NCBI RefSeq assembly: GCF_019649055.1
Contig: NW_026570221.1
Location: forward strand, 4,420,720 to 4,484,719
DNA: 64,000 nucleotides
Origin: Paramacrobiotus metropolitanus
Lineage: Eukaryota > Tardigrada > Eutardigrada > Parachela > Macrobiotidae
Reading direction: 5' to 3'
A program made the position numbers and the translations under genes. Shown here piece after piece: positions 46,730-57,247 of the stretch (positions are counted from its first letter, which is position 1; each line of letters begins with the position of its first letter). Under the pieces are notes generated by a model, which did not search any database, was not told the origin of the DNA, and was given only the letters and a program-made list of their open reading frames with translations.

Positions 46730-47940
46730 ATGCCGGCTTGTGACTATGTACGTGGTTCCATTGTGGTTCTACGGTGGTTCTATAAAGGTTCTATGGTGAT
46801 TCTATGTGGTTCTATGGGCGCCAGAAAAGAGGGATAGTTTGGGAGCATGCCGGGTTGTGGTTCCATTGTGGTTCTATGGTGGTTCTATGGAGGTTCTATG
46901 GTGGTTCTATGTGGTTCTATGGGCGCCAGAAAAGAAGGCTAGTATGGCAGCATGCCGGGTTGTGACTGTGCACGTGGTTCCATTGTGGTTCTATGGTGGT
47001 TCTATGGAGGTTCTATGCTGGTTCTATGTGGTTCTATGGGCGCCTGAAAAGAGGGATAGTTTGGGAGCATGCCGGGTTGTGGTTCCATTGTGGTTCTATG
47101 GTGGTTCTATGGAGGTTCTATGGTGGTTCTATGTGGTTCTATGGGCGCCAGAAAAGAAGGCTAGTATGGCACCATGCCGGGTTGTGACTGTGCACGTGGT
47201 TCCATTGTGGTTCTATGGTGGTTCTATGGAGGTTCTATGGTGGTTCTATGTGGTTCTATGGGCGCCTGAAAAGAGGGATAGTTTGGGAGCATGCCGGGTT
47301 GTGGTTCCATTGTGGTTCTATGGTGGTTCTATGGAGGTTCTATGTGGTTCTATGGGCGCCAGAAAAGAAGGCTAGTATGGCACCATGCCGGGTTGTGACT
47401 GTGCACGTGGTTCCATTGTGGTTCTATGGTGGTTCTATGGAGGTTCTATGGTGGTTCTATGTGGTTCTATGGGCGCCTGAAAAGAGGATAGTTTGGGAGC
47501 ATGCCGGGTTGTGGTTCCATTGTGGTTCTATGGTGGTTCTATGGAGGTTCTATGGTGGTTCTATGTGGTTCTATGGGCATGAAAAGAAGGCTAGTATGGC
47601 ACCATGCCGGGTTGTGACTGTGCACGTGGTTCCATTGTGGTTCTATGGTGGTTCTATGGAGGTTCTATGGTGGTTCTATGTGGTTCTATGGGCGCCTGAA
47701 AAGAGGGATAGTTTGGGAGCATGCCGGGTTGTGGTTCCATTGTGGTTCTATGGTGGTTCTATGGAGGTTCTATGGTGGTTCTATGTGGTTCTATGGGCGC
47801 CTGAAAAGAGGGATAGTTTGGGAGCATGCCAGGTTGTGACTCTGCACGTGGTTCCATTGTGGTTTTACGGTGATTCTATGGAGGTTCTATGGTGGTTCCA
47901 TGTCCATAGAACCAGTAAGTCACTAATGTCCTAACTTGGA
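46730..47940. repeat. Minisatellite, right foldback arm
   Basis: Nine to ten higher-order units of 110-130 bp: GGTTCTATGGTGGTTCTATG words plus a spacer GGGCGCCAGAAAAGA, GCATGCCGGGTTGTG. Two spacer types alternate (with or without TGACTGTGCACGTGG), which shows expansion by two-unit blocks. Long open frames through the array follow from unit lengths divisible by 3. Confidence 0.95.
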
Positions 47941-47957
47941 CATTCTCTCTAAACTTG

Positions 47958-48500
47958 TGGTCAAGGAGAAGGAATCCCGGTTGCCTTATTTAATGGCAAC
48001 GTGTACGGCTTGGTTTAGCAATCCGGCGGCGGCGTGGGAGATGGAGGTGCAGTGTAGAATGACTCAAGGCGGGGAAAATGGCGAGGCGACAAAGAAAACA
48101 GTCGACTGTAAGAACCACAAGATGGCTTCTCACTCAGCTCGGAACCATAGATATGTATTTTTGAAACACATAACAAATGTTCCGAGTTGATTGAGAGGTT
48201 AAAATAACTAACAGAGCGTAAAGAAACGAAAGGTCGGGGGTCATGGTAATCAAGGATTCTAATATTTAGGCAGTGTAGAAAAAGTAAACATTAGCAGTAA
48301 CGTACAGAACGGCAATGTGAGACAGGGAATTGTTGTTGAGAAAAGGAATCAGACTGATCGATCGAGTGTGTACTAGAAACGCGAAAAACAGCGCTATACG
48401 TATTAAGGAACAAGTGTGGAGGCAAATCAGATAGCATGAGCGGATATATCGCCCTTGTGAATCAGTAGCGATGAAGCTTGTCGCCCGTGAATCAGAGCAC
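47958..48500. other. Flank of the foldback element, no gene recognised
   Basis: A short open frame at 47,936-48,190 straddles the element end and is not supported. Confidence 0.35.
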
Positions 48501-49923
48501 GGTAGCTACAACAGCGGGGAAAAACTTATACAGTATGTGGCATAATTAGGAGGAAGTACAACTGTACAAGCATCATTAGTTCTCGCGGTATCTACCGTAC
48601 GAGTCGTTGTATGTGCTTCCAGCTCGTTTTGGTGATCGGTTCGCGCTGAAAGCTGTACTGCAGTTTTGGCTTGATAGTTGTTCCGGTTCGGACGTCCACT
48701 TCTGTAAAGTGGAAACTTGTAAACGTTCATAATGTCATGTAAATCGTTATTAGTACAAAATAATTACTTCTGTTCTGATGTAGTGTCTGCTTACAAAACG
48801 CTTGCTGCACAACGCAAGAATTTTTTGCTAGCTTCTGTTCGCTCGAATGCGCAAATTGTATTATGATAATACTATTTCATACTTATTAACATTTTATTGC
48901 TATAGGGGTTACTTTGATTTAGTTTGATCGTAATTTTGTTAACAAAAGCGTGATTTGCGGTTACTTATTGTTGATCGACGACGAACAGTTCTGCAAAAAA
49001 TTTGGGAAATTAAAGCTGTAATTTTTTCGTCGGACTGAGTTATGACTTAATCGCAACCTTTGCGGTTCCTCTGTGTGTTTCTTTTCGCAAAAGCAGTAAA
49101 AAACTTGAGAACTGACTAAATTTTTCTAGAAATTATTCAGTCGGTGCTGACCGATTGCTAATTTTGCGCCAATTACGCAAAGAACGCTTTTAAAATGGCA
49201 GAAAAAAAGCATTAAAGGCTAAAGTCGCTGTGCAAACAAAGCTCCCACGAGAACGATACGATCGGCGCAGATTTCTTGCCGATAATGCGTTATCGGATGA
49301 TTGCCACATGGATTCGCAATATATCACTGGCGACCGTCAAAATTGCTCTGAGCTAAAAAATATATTTAATGCACTGAATTGAGTTCGCCTTTTTCCATAC
49401 GTCTCTCTCGTATTGCGGGCTTCCGTGCAGTTCGAGCCGGCTGCTGCCCGCACCAGCACCATATGTCACAGTAGATGTCGTGGCCCGTCATTTTCCTGTT
49501 CCCCTGTCCTCGAACGTTCATAAACCGCTTAAAGGAAACTATGTTTTTCAGCGTTATTGAGTGGGATGGTTTTCAAGCAACGCACTGCCATCGCGATGCA
49601 AATTCTATTTGTTTTCCGAATGAAACTACGTTTTATTCCGTTTCGCCTTTTCCGTCTCATTCTACACACCGGCACGCATATCACTTCCGAGCTTCCGGAT
49701 GGGATATACGGAGGCGGGGACCATCTGGACTCTGGACTGGACTTCTGTCCCATCGAGTTGGCTGATATGACGATGGCCGTAATTCATTAACCGTGTTGTA
49801 CCGCCGTGTACCATAGTTATGATATGAGACACATTACGGTATATGATTCCGCCATCAACGTCGCGATGCGCTGTAATGCATTCTCGCCGAGCGATCACAA
49901 CACAATTATTGCGTTACAGAGTA

Positions 49924-49987
49924 AGCTAGTCGGGGCCTGGGATGTAGCCACAGCATCGTGTCGAGATATTCCAAGCACCGACTAGCC
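49924..49987. repeat. Conserved stem-loop, copy 2
   Basis: AGCTAGTCGGGGCCTGGGAT pairs with ATTCCAAGCACCGACTAGCC; loop contains CACAGCATCGTG. Confidence 0.7.
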
Positions 49988-50303
49988 GAGAGCGCTGCTC
50001 AATCGGGAATTCTACCGTCTGTGTAATGGACAATTCATACGCCATGAATCGCGGACGCCAGAATAAAAGCGGATCTAGCTGAACCGATGGTTTGGGGCAG
50101 GATAAGTGTACTGTATCCTTATGTTACGGATTGCTACGAATAAAATACTGTACTACTTTATCTATCGTTGACGGCGGGTCACAGAATTGTGTGTTGCATA
50201 GGTGCACGATGATGGCGAATATTTGGTATAATAAATGCGTATATCGCCAGGCATTTGCAGGCTGTTGTATCTCAGTGGCTAAATTTTATGCTTATTTCCT
50301 TAA

Positions 50304-50951
50304 GGGATTTGGCCCGGTACATAGCATTAAATTCGTGTACATCCACGGGAACTTTCGCTGTCGCGCACTCCCAAACACTTTTTCCATTGCTATATGGTAT
50401 TTTACAGCCAAATGACTTGTATACAGAGGCGTGAAGTCCGTTTTTGCGCGCAACATCCGGTTCGGCAGTTATGGCTGTTAGAAATTTCCAAAAAGTTTAA
50501 ATGCATTCAGGTGTACCAAAAGTCTCATTATGGACCGATCCCTTTCAGATTTTGTACGTAAATGCACATAACCATGAAGATCGTTCTTACACCGATCCAC
50601 TGTTCTAGTATGTTTTTCAAATTTTAAAATGAATTTCAAAAATTTTAAAATTCATTTTAAAATTCGAAAAAATCGTGTGTAAGTCTGGATCCGTGTAAGA
50701 ACACTCTTCATGGTTATGTGCATTACGTGCAAAAAGGATCGTCCATAAAGCACCTGAATGCATTAAACTTTTGAATTTTCTAATATAACTCCCGAACCGA
50801 TGTTGCGCGAGAAAATGGATTTCACGCCTCTGTATACAAAACCATTTGGCTACATAGTCAAAAGCAATTCAAAAAAGTGTTTGGAAGTGCGCGAAAGCGA
50901 ATAATCCCGTCAATGTACACGAATTTAATGCTATGTACCGGGCCAAATCCC
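50304..50951. mobile_element. TTAA-flanked foldback element, 648 bp
   Basis: TTAA at both ends (50300-50303 and 50952-50955). The ends GGGATTTGGCCCGGTACATA / TATGTACCGGGCCAAATCCC are perfect inverse, and the two halves are inverse copies over nearly their full length (about 300 bp each). TTAA duplications are typical of piggyBac and Kolobok groups. Non-coding; inserted in the dispersed repeat. Confidence 0.85.
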
Positions 50952-51690
50952 TTAAACCAAAGTCGGCTGCATTATCATGCATTTATTATGCATAAGTACA
51001 GCGATCACATAAAGTAATTAAATACATTTATTTAGCTTATTATGTATTCGTACTCCAGAATTAATATGTGCAGTGCATATTGTACAGTGTACAGTACAGT
51101 ATTATGTACAGTTTACTGTGTATATTGTGTACAGTGTTCAAGTGATATTGCTATGTATTTATTTTTAAACTTTGTTAGCGTAGCGGTTACGTATTGTGCA
51201 TCGAGAACGAAAATGAATATATATTAAATGGTTTAACACTTTCTCCATAAGCAGTAAAAGCAATTCAGAACTGCCTAGAGTATTCTAGAAATTATTTATG
51301 CCGGTGCTTGAGCGATTTGTGAATACTGTGATTCCCGTTAGCGAAGCGGTCAGTTACGCGATGAGCGATTTTATGCTGGCAGAGAGTACGTAGAGGATTA
51401 ATTTGTTATTAATTTGTCTACCGCTTTCTGTTGCTTCCTGTAAGTATTATCTTCACGCCGCACCGTTCCTTTCCGTCGGTTTACGCTAGCGCAGTTCTCG
51501 TGCGCCCCATCGAGCTGGCAGGCATGTCGGATGGCCGCGATTCTTCGCTTGATTATGACTGCACCGTGTACGTTAGGTACAATTTGATAAATACATGACA
51601 TTGCGGTATAATTTCCGCCATTATCGTCGCGATGCGCTATGGTGCATTCTCGCTGAGCGATAACAACACGCCGATACTGCGTTACCGAGT

Positions 51691-51756
51691 TGGCTAGTCG
51701 GTGCCTGGGATGTCAGCACAGTATCGAGCGGTTGTGTCCCACGTGCCTACTAGCCA
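51691..51756. repeat. Conserved stem-loop, copy 3
   Basis: TGGCTAGTCGGTGCCTGGGA pairs with TCCCACGTGCCTACTAGCCA, with G-T wobbles and few mismatches; loop contains CACAGTATCGAGCGG. Confidence 0.75.
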
Positions 51757-52639
51757 CGGGCGCCGCTAAGTGGTGACATCTGGAATATTATTGGAAAATT
51801 CAACGCGCCATGTATGGATCATGGAAGCCAGAATAAATTAATGTGGAGTTAGTGGAGTCTATTGTTTGCCGCAATAAAGCGCTGTGTCCTTAAGTATGTA
51901 CCTATGCCTCTGGAGGCCGTTTTATCCCATGGGTAAAATTCTATACGTATTTCTAAACAAGGGTTGGCTGCGCTGTCCTGTATTTTTTGGTGTAAAACTT
52001 TTACATAAGAATACTGATCTTTTTTATGTATTTATTTATTTATTGTGTTTTGTACTACATATCCATATTATATATTTATCAAAAAATGGTACTCCTCTCA
52101 GCTATGTACAAGACCTTATGCTTTGTAAGTGTGGATCGAAAATGAAACGAAAAGAATAAATGGTGTACTACAAATGTCGCGAATTTAGAATTTAGTATCC
52201 GGACTTTGCTTTATTCAGTTTGTAACCTTACGGATCGGCTTTGTGTTTCCTTCTGCATGTGTAGGTAAAAAACATTTTAGAACTGACTACTGACTAGATT
52301 TTTATAGAAATTATGTATGCCGGTTCTTGGCCAATTGGGCCACCGGAAGTTGCGCTTGCCGCAAACGAAGCGGACAATTACGCGATGACCGATTGTTAGC
52401 GGGAAAAAACGAAAAGTATTAAAGGCAAAAGTTCAACTGTACTGTGCAACTGGACAAATGAAGCGCTCACGAGAACGATCTATTATCAATTCAGTCTTTT
52501 TTCCCGAGAGTCGTGTTGTTCTCATCGACTGCTTTGTACGTACAGTGGCAATCGTATACCAGGCCATTTCAAACGGTCAATATGGATCGTTTTTCCCCAG
52601 AAATGGAGAGATGGCACGAGTTAGGGCATCACAATTGAA

Positions 52640-53390
52640 CCGTACCGACACTGTATCCTATTCGTATCCACGGTACCGGCACTGTATCCTATGCGTATCC
52701 ACTGTACCGACACTGTGTCCTATTCGTATCCACGGTACCGACACTGTATCCTATGCGTATCCACTGTACCGACACTGTGTCCTATGCGTATCCACTGTAC
52801 CGACACTGTATCCTATTCGTATCCACTGTACCGACAGTGTATCCTATGCGTATCCACTGTACCGACACTGTATCCTATTCGTATCCACTGTACCGACAGT
52901 GTATCCTATGTGTACCCATTGTACCGACACTGTATCCTATTCGTATCCACTGTAACGACACTGTATCCCGTGCGTACCCAATGTACCGACACTGTATCCA
53001 CTGTACCGACACTGTATCCACTGTACCGACACTGTAATCACTGTACCGACACTATATCCAATGTGTACCCACTGTACCGACACTGTATCCTATTCGTATC
53101 CACTGTAACGACACTGTATCCCGTGCGTACCCACGTACCGACACTGTATCCACTGTACCGACACTGTATCCACTGTACCGACACTGTAATCACTGTACCG
53201 ACACTATATCCAATGTGTACCCACTGTACCGACACTGTATCCTATTCGTATCCACTGTAACGACACTGTATCCCGTGCGTACCCAATGTACCGACACTGT
53301 ATCCACTGTACCGACACTGTATCCACTGTACCGACACTGTATCCACTGTACCGACACTGTATCCACTGTACTGATTTCAGTGTCAGTGCA
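52640..53390. repeat. Minisatellite, left arm of KDZ element
   Basis: Unit of 20 or 31 bp: TGTACCGACACTGTATCCAC, with or without the insert TATTCGTATCC/TATGCGTATCC. About 30 units; a block of about 160 bp is itself repeated (52.96-53.10, 53.10-53.27). Confidence 0.95.
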
Positions 53391-54247
53391 CTGATTTTTT
53401 GTGCCAATGTTCTGCATATATATGTATAGTATCTTGTGATTAAGTATCGTCCCCGAGTTGCTAAGGTCTTGAAACTGCATTCGGAAGCTGATAAATGAAG
53501 CAAATTTCCAAGCGCTTATAAATAAGTGTATTATTAGACTGTATGTAAGTATTAAGTGTCGCATTGCGCAAGGCAAACTAAGGTGACTGCAAAAGAGTTA
53601 TCATACGGAACACCTGCATAAGAAGTATCTGGCCATCAAGAACGTTTTCCTGTGGCACAAATCCCTGATGAAAAGGAAAACATCGTTTGCCAGTGATTCC
53701 GCGCTCTTGTCTGCCAGTTTATCATTCGTTCAGACGGAATGTTTCGGATGGTAAGTCACTGAATAACAAACTATATAAATTTTCAAATTGTATTTTCAGA
53801 CTATCAACAAGGCAAGCGATACAGGATAGGACGTAACCTACTGGCCAATACTCGGCAACTAAATAAATTAAAATTAGCGACTACTCTGTTCACAACCTTT
53901 TACTTTGTTTACTACATTTCGCACATCCTTTCAATCGTTTTCTTTATGTATATAGACACTACCGATCGCTTTGTTCACAGCCTTTCCTGAGTGATATCCA
54001 ATTAGTTACGTATTTGAATTTATATACCCATTTTCAATAATTTGGCGTTTATTAACGAGCCATTCTCAGTATAGCAAGCGCAGGTCTTTTTACAATTTTA
54101 ATCTTCCCAATACCGCTACGGATAGGAGCACGTAATTGACGCAATCAAGAGATCCGAAGCACAAATTTTATAGTTAGCTGCATGCAACAGTCCATACGTA
54201 ATTAATAAACACTAATCCAGAACATGTGATATCGAAAACCCACAATG
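53391..54247. other. Left interior of KDZ element, no gene seen
   Basis: 3' flank of the transposase gene. No coding exon is recognised. Confidence 0.4.
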
Positions 54248-55920
54248 CTATTCGTCTTCTGAGTCTGATAACTCTAATTCAACATTTTCCATGTTCTCTA
54301 GATAGGCATTTCTGCGCAGTATAAGGCGATGCAAAAAAAATAATTGTCTGTGCTTCGGCATTTTAAACAAAGCATGCCGAAATCGCCCCAGCCAGCTGAA
54401 AGTTTTCTCGCAGCTTTGAGTGTTTGTAGATGCTAAGTTGGGATATGCGTCGCTTATCTTCTGCGGATTGTAAGTGGTTTTGCACTCGTGACCAACATGA
54501 TTTCCAAGGTGAAACCGGTCGATGACCTTTGTCATTCCTTCCGTCCAAAGCTTGTTATACGGCTCCGGAAGTGGCAGGTCTTGCTGGGCGCCTTTCAGCT
54601 TATCAAGATGACACATGTTATCGTAAGCTAAGAAATATTTAGGCCAGTCCGGCTTTGGGACATTTTTTAGCGTAAGGTATTTCCAAGCCAATAAAATCAG
54701 GAATACTTGGGAAACCGATTCCGACCTTCAAAAACAACCTTTATTATGGGCTGTCACTATGCTTTTACTGACAGTTTGCTCTAATAAACTAGACAATCTT
54801 CATGCCCGTCGCACTGGAGCCCATTTTCGAAACTTACTTGTAGATTGGTGATAATAAATCAATATGACCGCCAGCACGAACTACAGCAAAGTAACCACGC
54901 GATCTGACAGGCTGCTTCTTCGGTTGTCCCAGGTTTTTTTGGCACGGAATACCATCGTCCATGCAGTTTTCGAAGACATCGTTTTGACTGGAGGTGGGAG
55001 GAACCATCCGGTTTGACTTCAGGCTTCTTATCAGCACACCGACGCCTGCGTCAACCAAAATTGTCAAAAGGCAATAAGTTAAAGTTATTAAATTTAGAAC
55101 GGAAAACCTTGCAGGTGCAAATCCTGAAACCGCCTATTATTTGGCAGTCCGCGTTCTGTAGCCAAAGCGTCATGTTGTTCGCAAAACAAGGATCCCAGCT
55201 TCCGAAGTGGTTGGTTCGTGCAAACATCAGGATAGTTAACTAATTTGATGTTGTCAACTGTATTCTAAAAAATTTCAGTCGAAGCTAGTTTTTAGTTAGT
55301 TTTCCTTCTTGTATCACAGTTGTTACTTACATCTTGGACCATGGCACAGATTGCGAAGTGATTGTTCCAGATTGCGTCAGCTGACCACACTACCCCACAT
55401 CCTTTGCTCTGACACAGTGAATTATGCGTATGAGGGTACAATGTTTCGCAACGTAGCGCTTCAAGTACGGGCAGGACTTCTTCCAAATTAAACTGATTGG
55501 AAAACCGAAAGTCCATCTGAAGCCTCCGCAGTTCTAGCTCAATTTCCTGTCGAATGAATACTTCTGATGCGTGCTTTCGCGAGAACCCTGAAAAAATATT
55601 TTACTGTAATGATGCTTTTCAGTAGTTTTTAAAGCAAATATACCATTTCTTCCAAACGCTTCGTTGTAAGTTTCCGAAAATCCTCGGTAGGTAGCGTGGC
55701 ACTGCAATCTGATACATGTTTGCTTATTACGCGGATAGAACAGCTAAATACAACGCACTTACATATTCTGCACAAAAAGCTGATACAATTTTTGCGTCCA
55801 GAATGTTTGCAACGAGACGCGAATAAGATCTTGAGGTTGTTGGTAAAAATGATATCTTCCACTGGCTCCGCAAGTTCCAGCGTCGTTGTGAGAATAAATT
55901 TCTTGAAATGGCAAATTAAG
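54248..55920 (-). CDS. KDZ (Kyakuja-Dileera-Zisupton) superfamily transposase, multi-exon
   Basis: A cut-and-paste transposase acting on the element's ends. Five 3' exons join perfectly in phase: 55644-55701 (CHATYRGFSETYNEAFG), 55331-55587 (FSRKHASEVFIRQEIELEL), 55108-55264 (NTVDNIKLVNYPDVC...GSLFCEQH), 54838-55045 (RMVPPTSSQND...SPIYK) and 54248-54725 (SESVSQVFLILLAWKYL). They give 385 codons with no stop. A 5' exon ending at 55,763 (VANILDAKIVSAFCAEY) fits in phase 0; the start is unresolved. Introns are 56-112 bp. Family hallmarks are Cys/His zinc ligands (CxxxxxxxxxSLFCEQH), YDNMCHLDKL holding a likely catalytic Asp, and TQSCEKTFSWLGRF holding the likely catalytic Glu, then an acidic tail. 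The family assignment is from memory of metazoan KDZ proteins. Confidence 0.75.
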
Positions 55921-55942
55921 TTACTTTTTCGCAGATGAAACC

Positions 55943-56695
55943 ATGGTTTTGGGTTCTTCAGCAAAAGAAACTGAACCGGATACTTCAGACGATGAAGGCG
56001 TAGATGGTACTGCTTCTGCGACGTTGCAGAACTCTGCAGATAATAAAGCCAGTCGGAAATCGGTAAGCAAGTTCAATGGTTGATTAATCGTTAAAATTTT
56101 TGTTTTGCAACATCTTACATTGATCAAGCAGATTAACCGGTACAGTTTTGAGTTTTTTGTACTTAGGACATTGTGAGAATATGCACTTCACAGCCCAGTG
56201 TACCCATATTCGGCACGGACAATTCTTCCAGAGAGGGCAACGGAGCGGACGGGGTTGATCCGATTCTCGAAGCGCTTAAGCCTATTATTACGTCAAATAG
56301 TGAGTTCTGCAATTGCAACTTGATAGCTTTGCGCTTCATCTACAAGTAAACGTTTTGCAGACAATTTGCCAAAAACTGCCGTGGCACTGGGAGAACGTTT
56401 TGCAAATCTGAGTGGAGAGCTTCTGCAAGATGCTTGCGCCAAATGTTATGAAAAAATTCCGCAGCTGGGATGTGCATCTGAATCTACTGCTGCAAGTTCT
56501 TCATTGTCCAATTTTTTTTCCTGTTCCACCTGTGGTTTGCACTTTCACGAGGCCTGCATTAATGTTCCATCAATGAACACGCGCCATGGGAAGAAGCAGC
56601 AAGTTCCAGCGGAGGGCGAGTGGAAGTGTCCATTTTGCGCAACGAACTCGCGTAAACGTGCTGCGAAGAACACCGGAGGCCCACGTAAAAAGTGA
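55943..56695 (+). CDS. PHD-finger protein encoded by the KDZ element, 195 aa, three exons
   Basis: Exons 55943-56062, 56167-56299 and 56361-56695 join in phase (TCG/GTAAGC; TTAG/GAC; ATA/GTGAGT; TTGCAG/AC) for 195 codons plus stop. The N-terminus MVLGSSAKETEPDTSDDEGV is acidic and disordered. The C-terminal half is a PHD-type zinc finger with CAKC, then C, FSCSTC, FHEAC and WKCPFC in Cys4-His-Cys3 order, followed by a basic tail (NSRKRAAKNTGGPRKK) that could bind DNA or act as a nuclear signal. PHD fingers usually read histone H3 tails, so a role in chromatin targeting is a reasonable inference. It is transcribed away from the transposase gene with almost no gap, which suggests a shared promoter or overlapping 5' ends. 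Confidence 0.75.
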
Positions 56696-56979
56696 ACACC
56701 CGTCGCTGTTGCTATTATGCAGTGTTTTAGCTCTTTATTTTAATATACGATAATTTAAAATGTGACCTTTAAACAGCCATTATGTTTAAAAGTATATATT
56801 TCGAACTGATTAGTGTTTTATTTATTAGACTGAAATATTCGCATTCAAACAAAATCTTTTGCTTAATTCAGACTTGGAATAGTCGTTATGTACTGAATGC
56901 AGTTTCGCCATGTTATGAATTTAATCGACATCCTTGCAAATGTTTGTTTCTCATTAAATCAGCACTGCAAAGGCACGAT

Positions 56980-57200
56980 ACAGTGGATACAGACTGGGTA
57001 CAATGTCGGCACAGCGGGTACAAGGCAGATACAGTGGATACAGATTGGGTACAATGTCGGTACAGCGGGTACAAGGCAGGTACAGTGGATACAGACTGGG
57101 TACAATGTCGGTACAGCGGGTACAAGGCAGATACAGTGGATACAGACTGGGTACAATGTCGGTACAGCGGGTACAAGGCAGATACAGTGGATACATATAG
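56980..57200. repeat. Minisatellite, right arm of KDZ element, 51-bp unit
   Basis: Four copies of GATACAGTGGATACAGACTG + GGTACAATGTCGGTACAGCG + GGTACAAGGCA. Its words are the inverse complement of the left-arm words, so the two arrays are in opposite orientation. Confidence 0.95.
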
Positions 57201-57247
57201 CTTACAGTAATTCATGGATATCACTTCAGTATCCAAGGATGCCCTAA

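Larger units (their letters stand above)
41567..47948. mobile_element. 6.4-kb foldback element, minisatellite arms, 9-bp target duplication
   Basis: CTAAACTTG occurs immediately outside both ends (41558-41566 and 47949-47957). The outer ends GAATGTCCAATTTAGGACAT (left) and ATGTCCTAACTTGGACATTC (right) are inverse. Each arm is built of tandem GGTTCTATGGTGGTTCTATG-type words in opposite orientation (41.63-42.2 kb and 46.73-47.94 kb). The 9-bp duplication and tandem-repeat arms are the hallmarks of foldback and some Mutator-like elements. The interior (43.1-46.7 kb) has no transposase, so it is non-autonomous. The left arm is split by a nested insertion. Confidence 0.85.
48500..52600. repeat. 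Dispersed repeat family, copies 2 and 3
   Basis: Block order: CGCGGTATCTACCGTACGAG (48.58 kb), the acid-rich GAACGATACGATC block (49.25), TTTTTCAGCGTTATTGAGTG (49.54), CGATGCGCTGTAATGC (49.86), stem-loop (49.92), GCGATGAGCGATTTTATGCT (51.36), CGATGCGCTATGGTGC (51.63), stem-loop (51.69), GACAATTACGCGATGACCG (52.37). Copies are joined end-to-end, as in a tandem or LTR-like arrangement. Non-coding. Confidence 0.65.
52621..57247. mobile_element. KDZ-type DNA transposon with minisatellite arms, 4.6 kb
   Basis: Exact 10-bp inverse ends TTAGGGCATC (52621-52630) and GATGCCCTAA (57238-57247). Just inside lie tandem arrays of TGTACCGACACTGTATCCAC (left, 52.64-53.39 kb) and the inverse type CAGTGGATACAGACTGGGTA (right, 56.98-57.20 kb). 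Between them are a spliced KDZ transposase gene (minus) and a PHD-finger gene (plus) that diverge from about 55.93 kb. No clear target duplication is seen. It interrupts the dispersed repeat family at 52.6 kb. The gene structures look intact, so it may be autonomous. Confidence 0.7.

Noticed and set aside
46806-47934. Long open frames (up to 239 codons) with GSMVVLWRFYGG-like repeats
   Set aside because: They follow the minisatellite period in several frames and on the left arm's opposite strand too; a by-product of tandem repeats, not a gene.
52458-53576. Open frames of 94-189 codons on both strands rich in Tyr-Arg-His-Cys
   Set aside because: Generated by the 20/31-bp minisatellite in all frames.
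56782-57247. Open frames of 65-142 codons across the 51-bp array
   Set aside because: Present in five frames at once, so repeat-derived.
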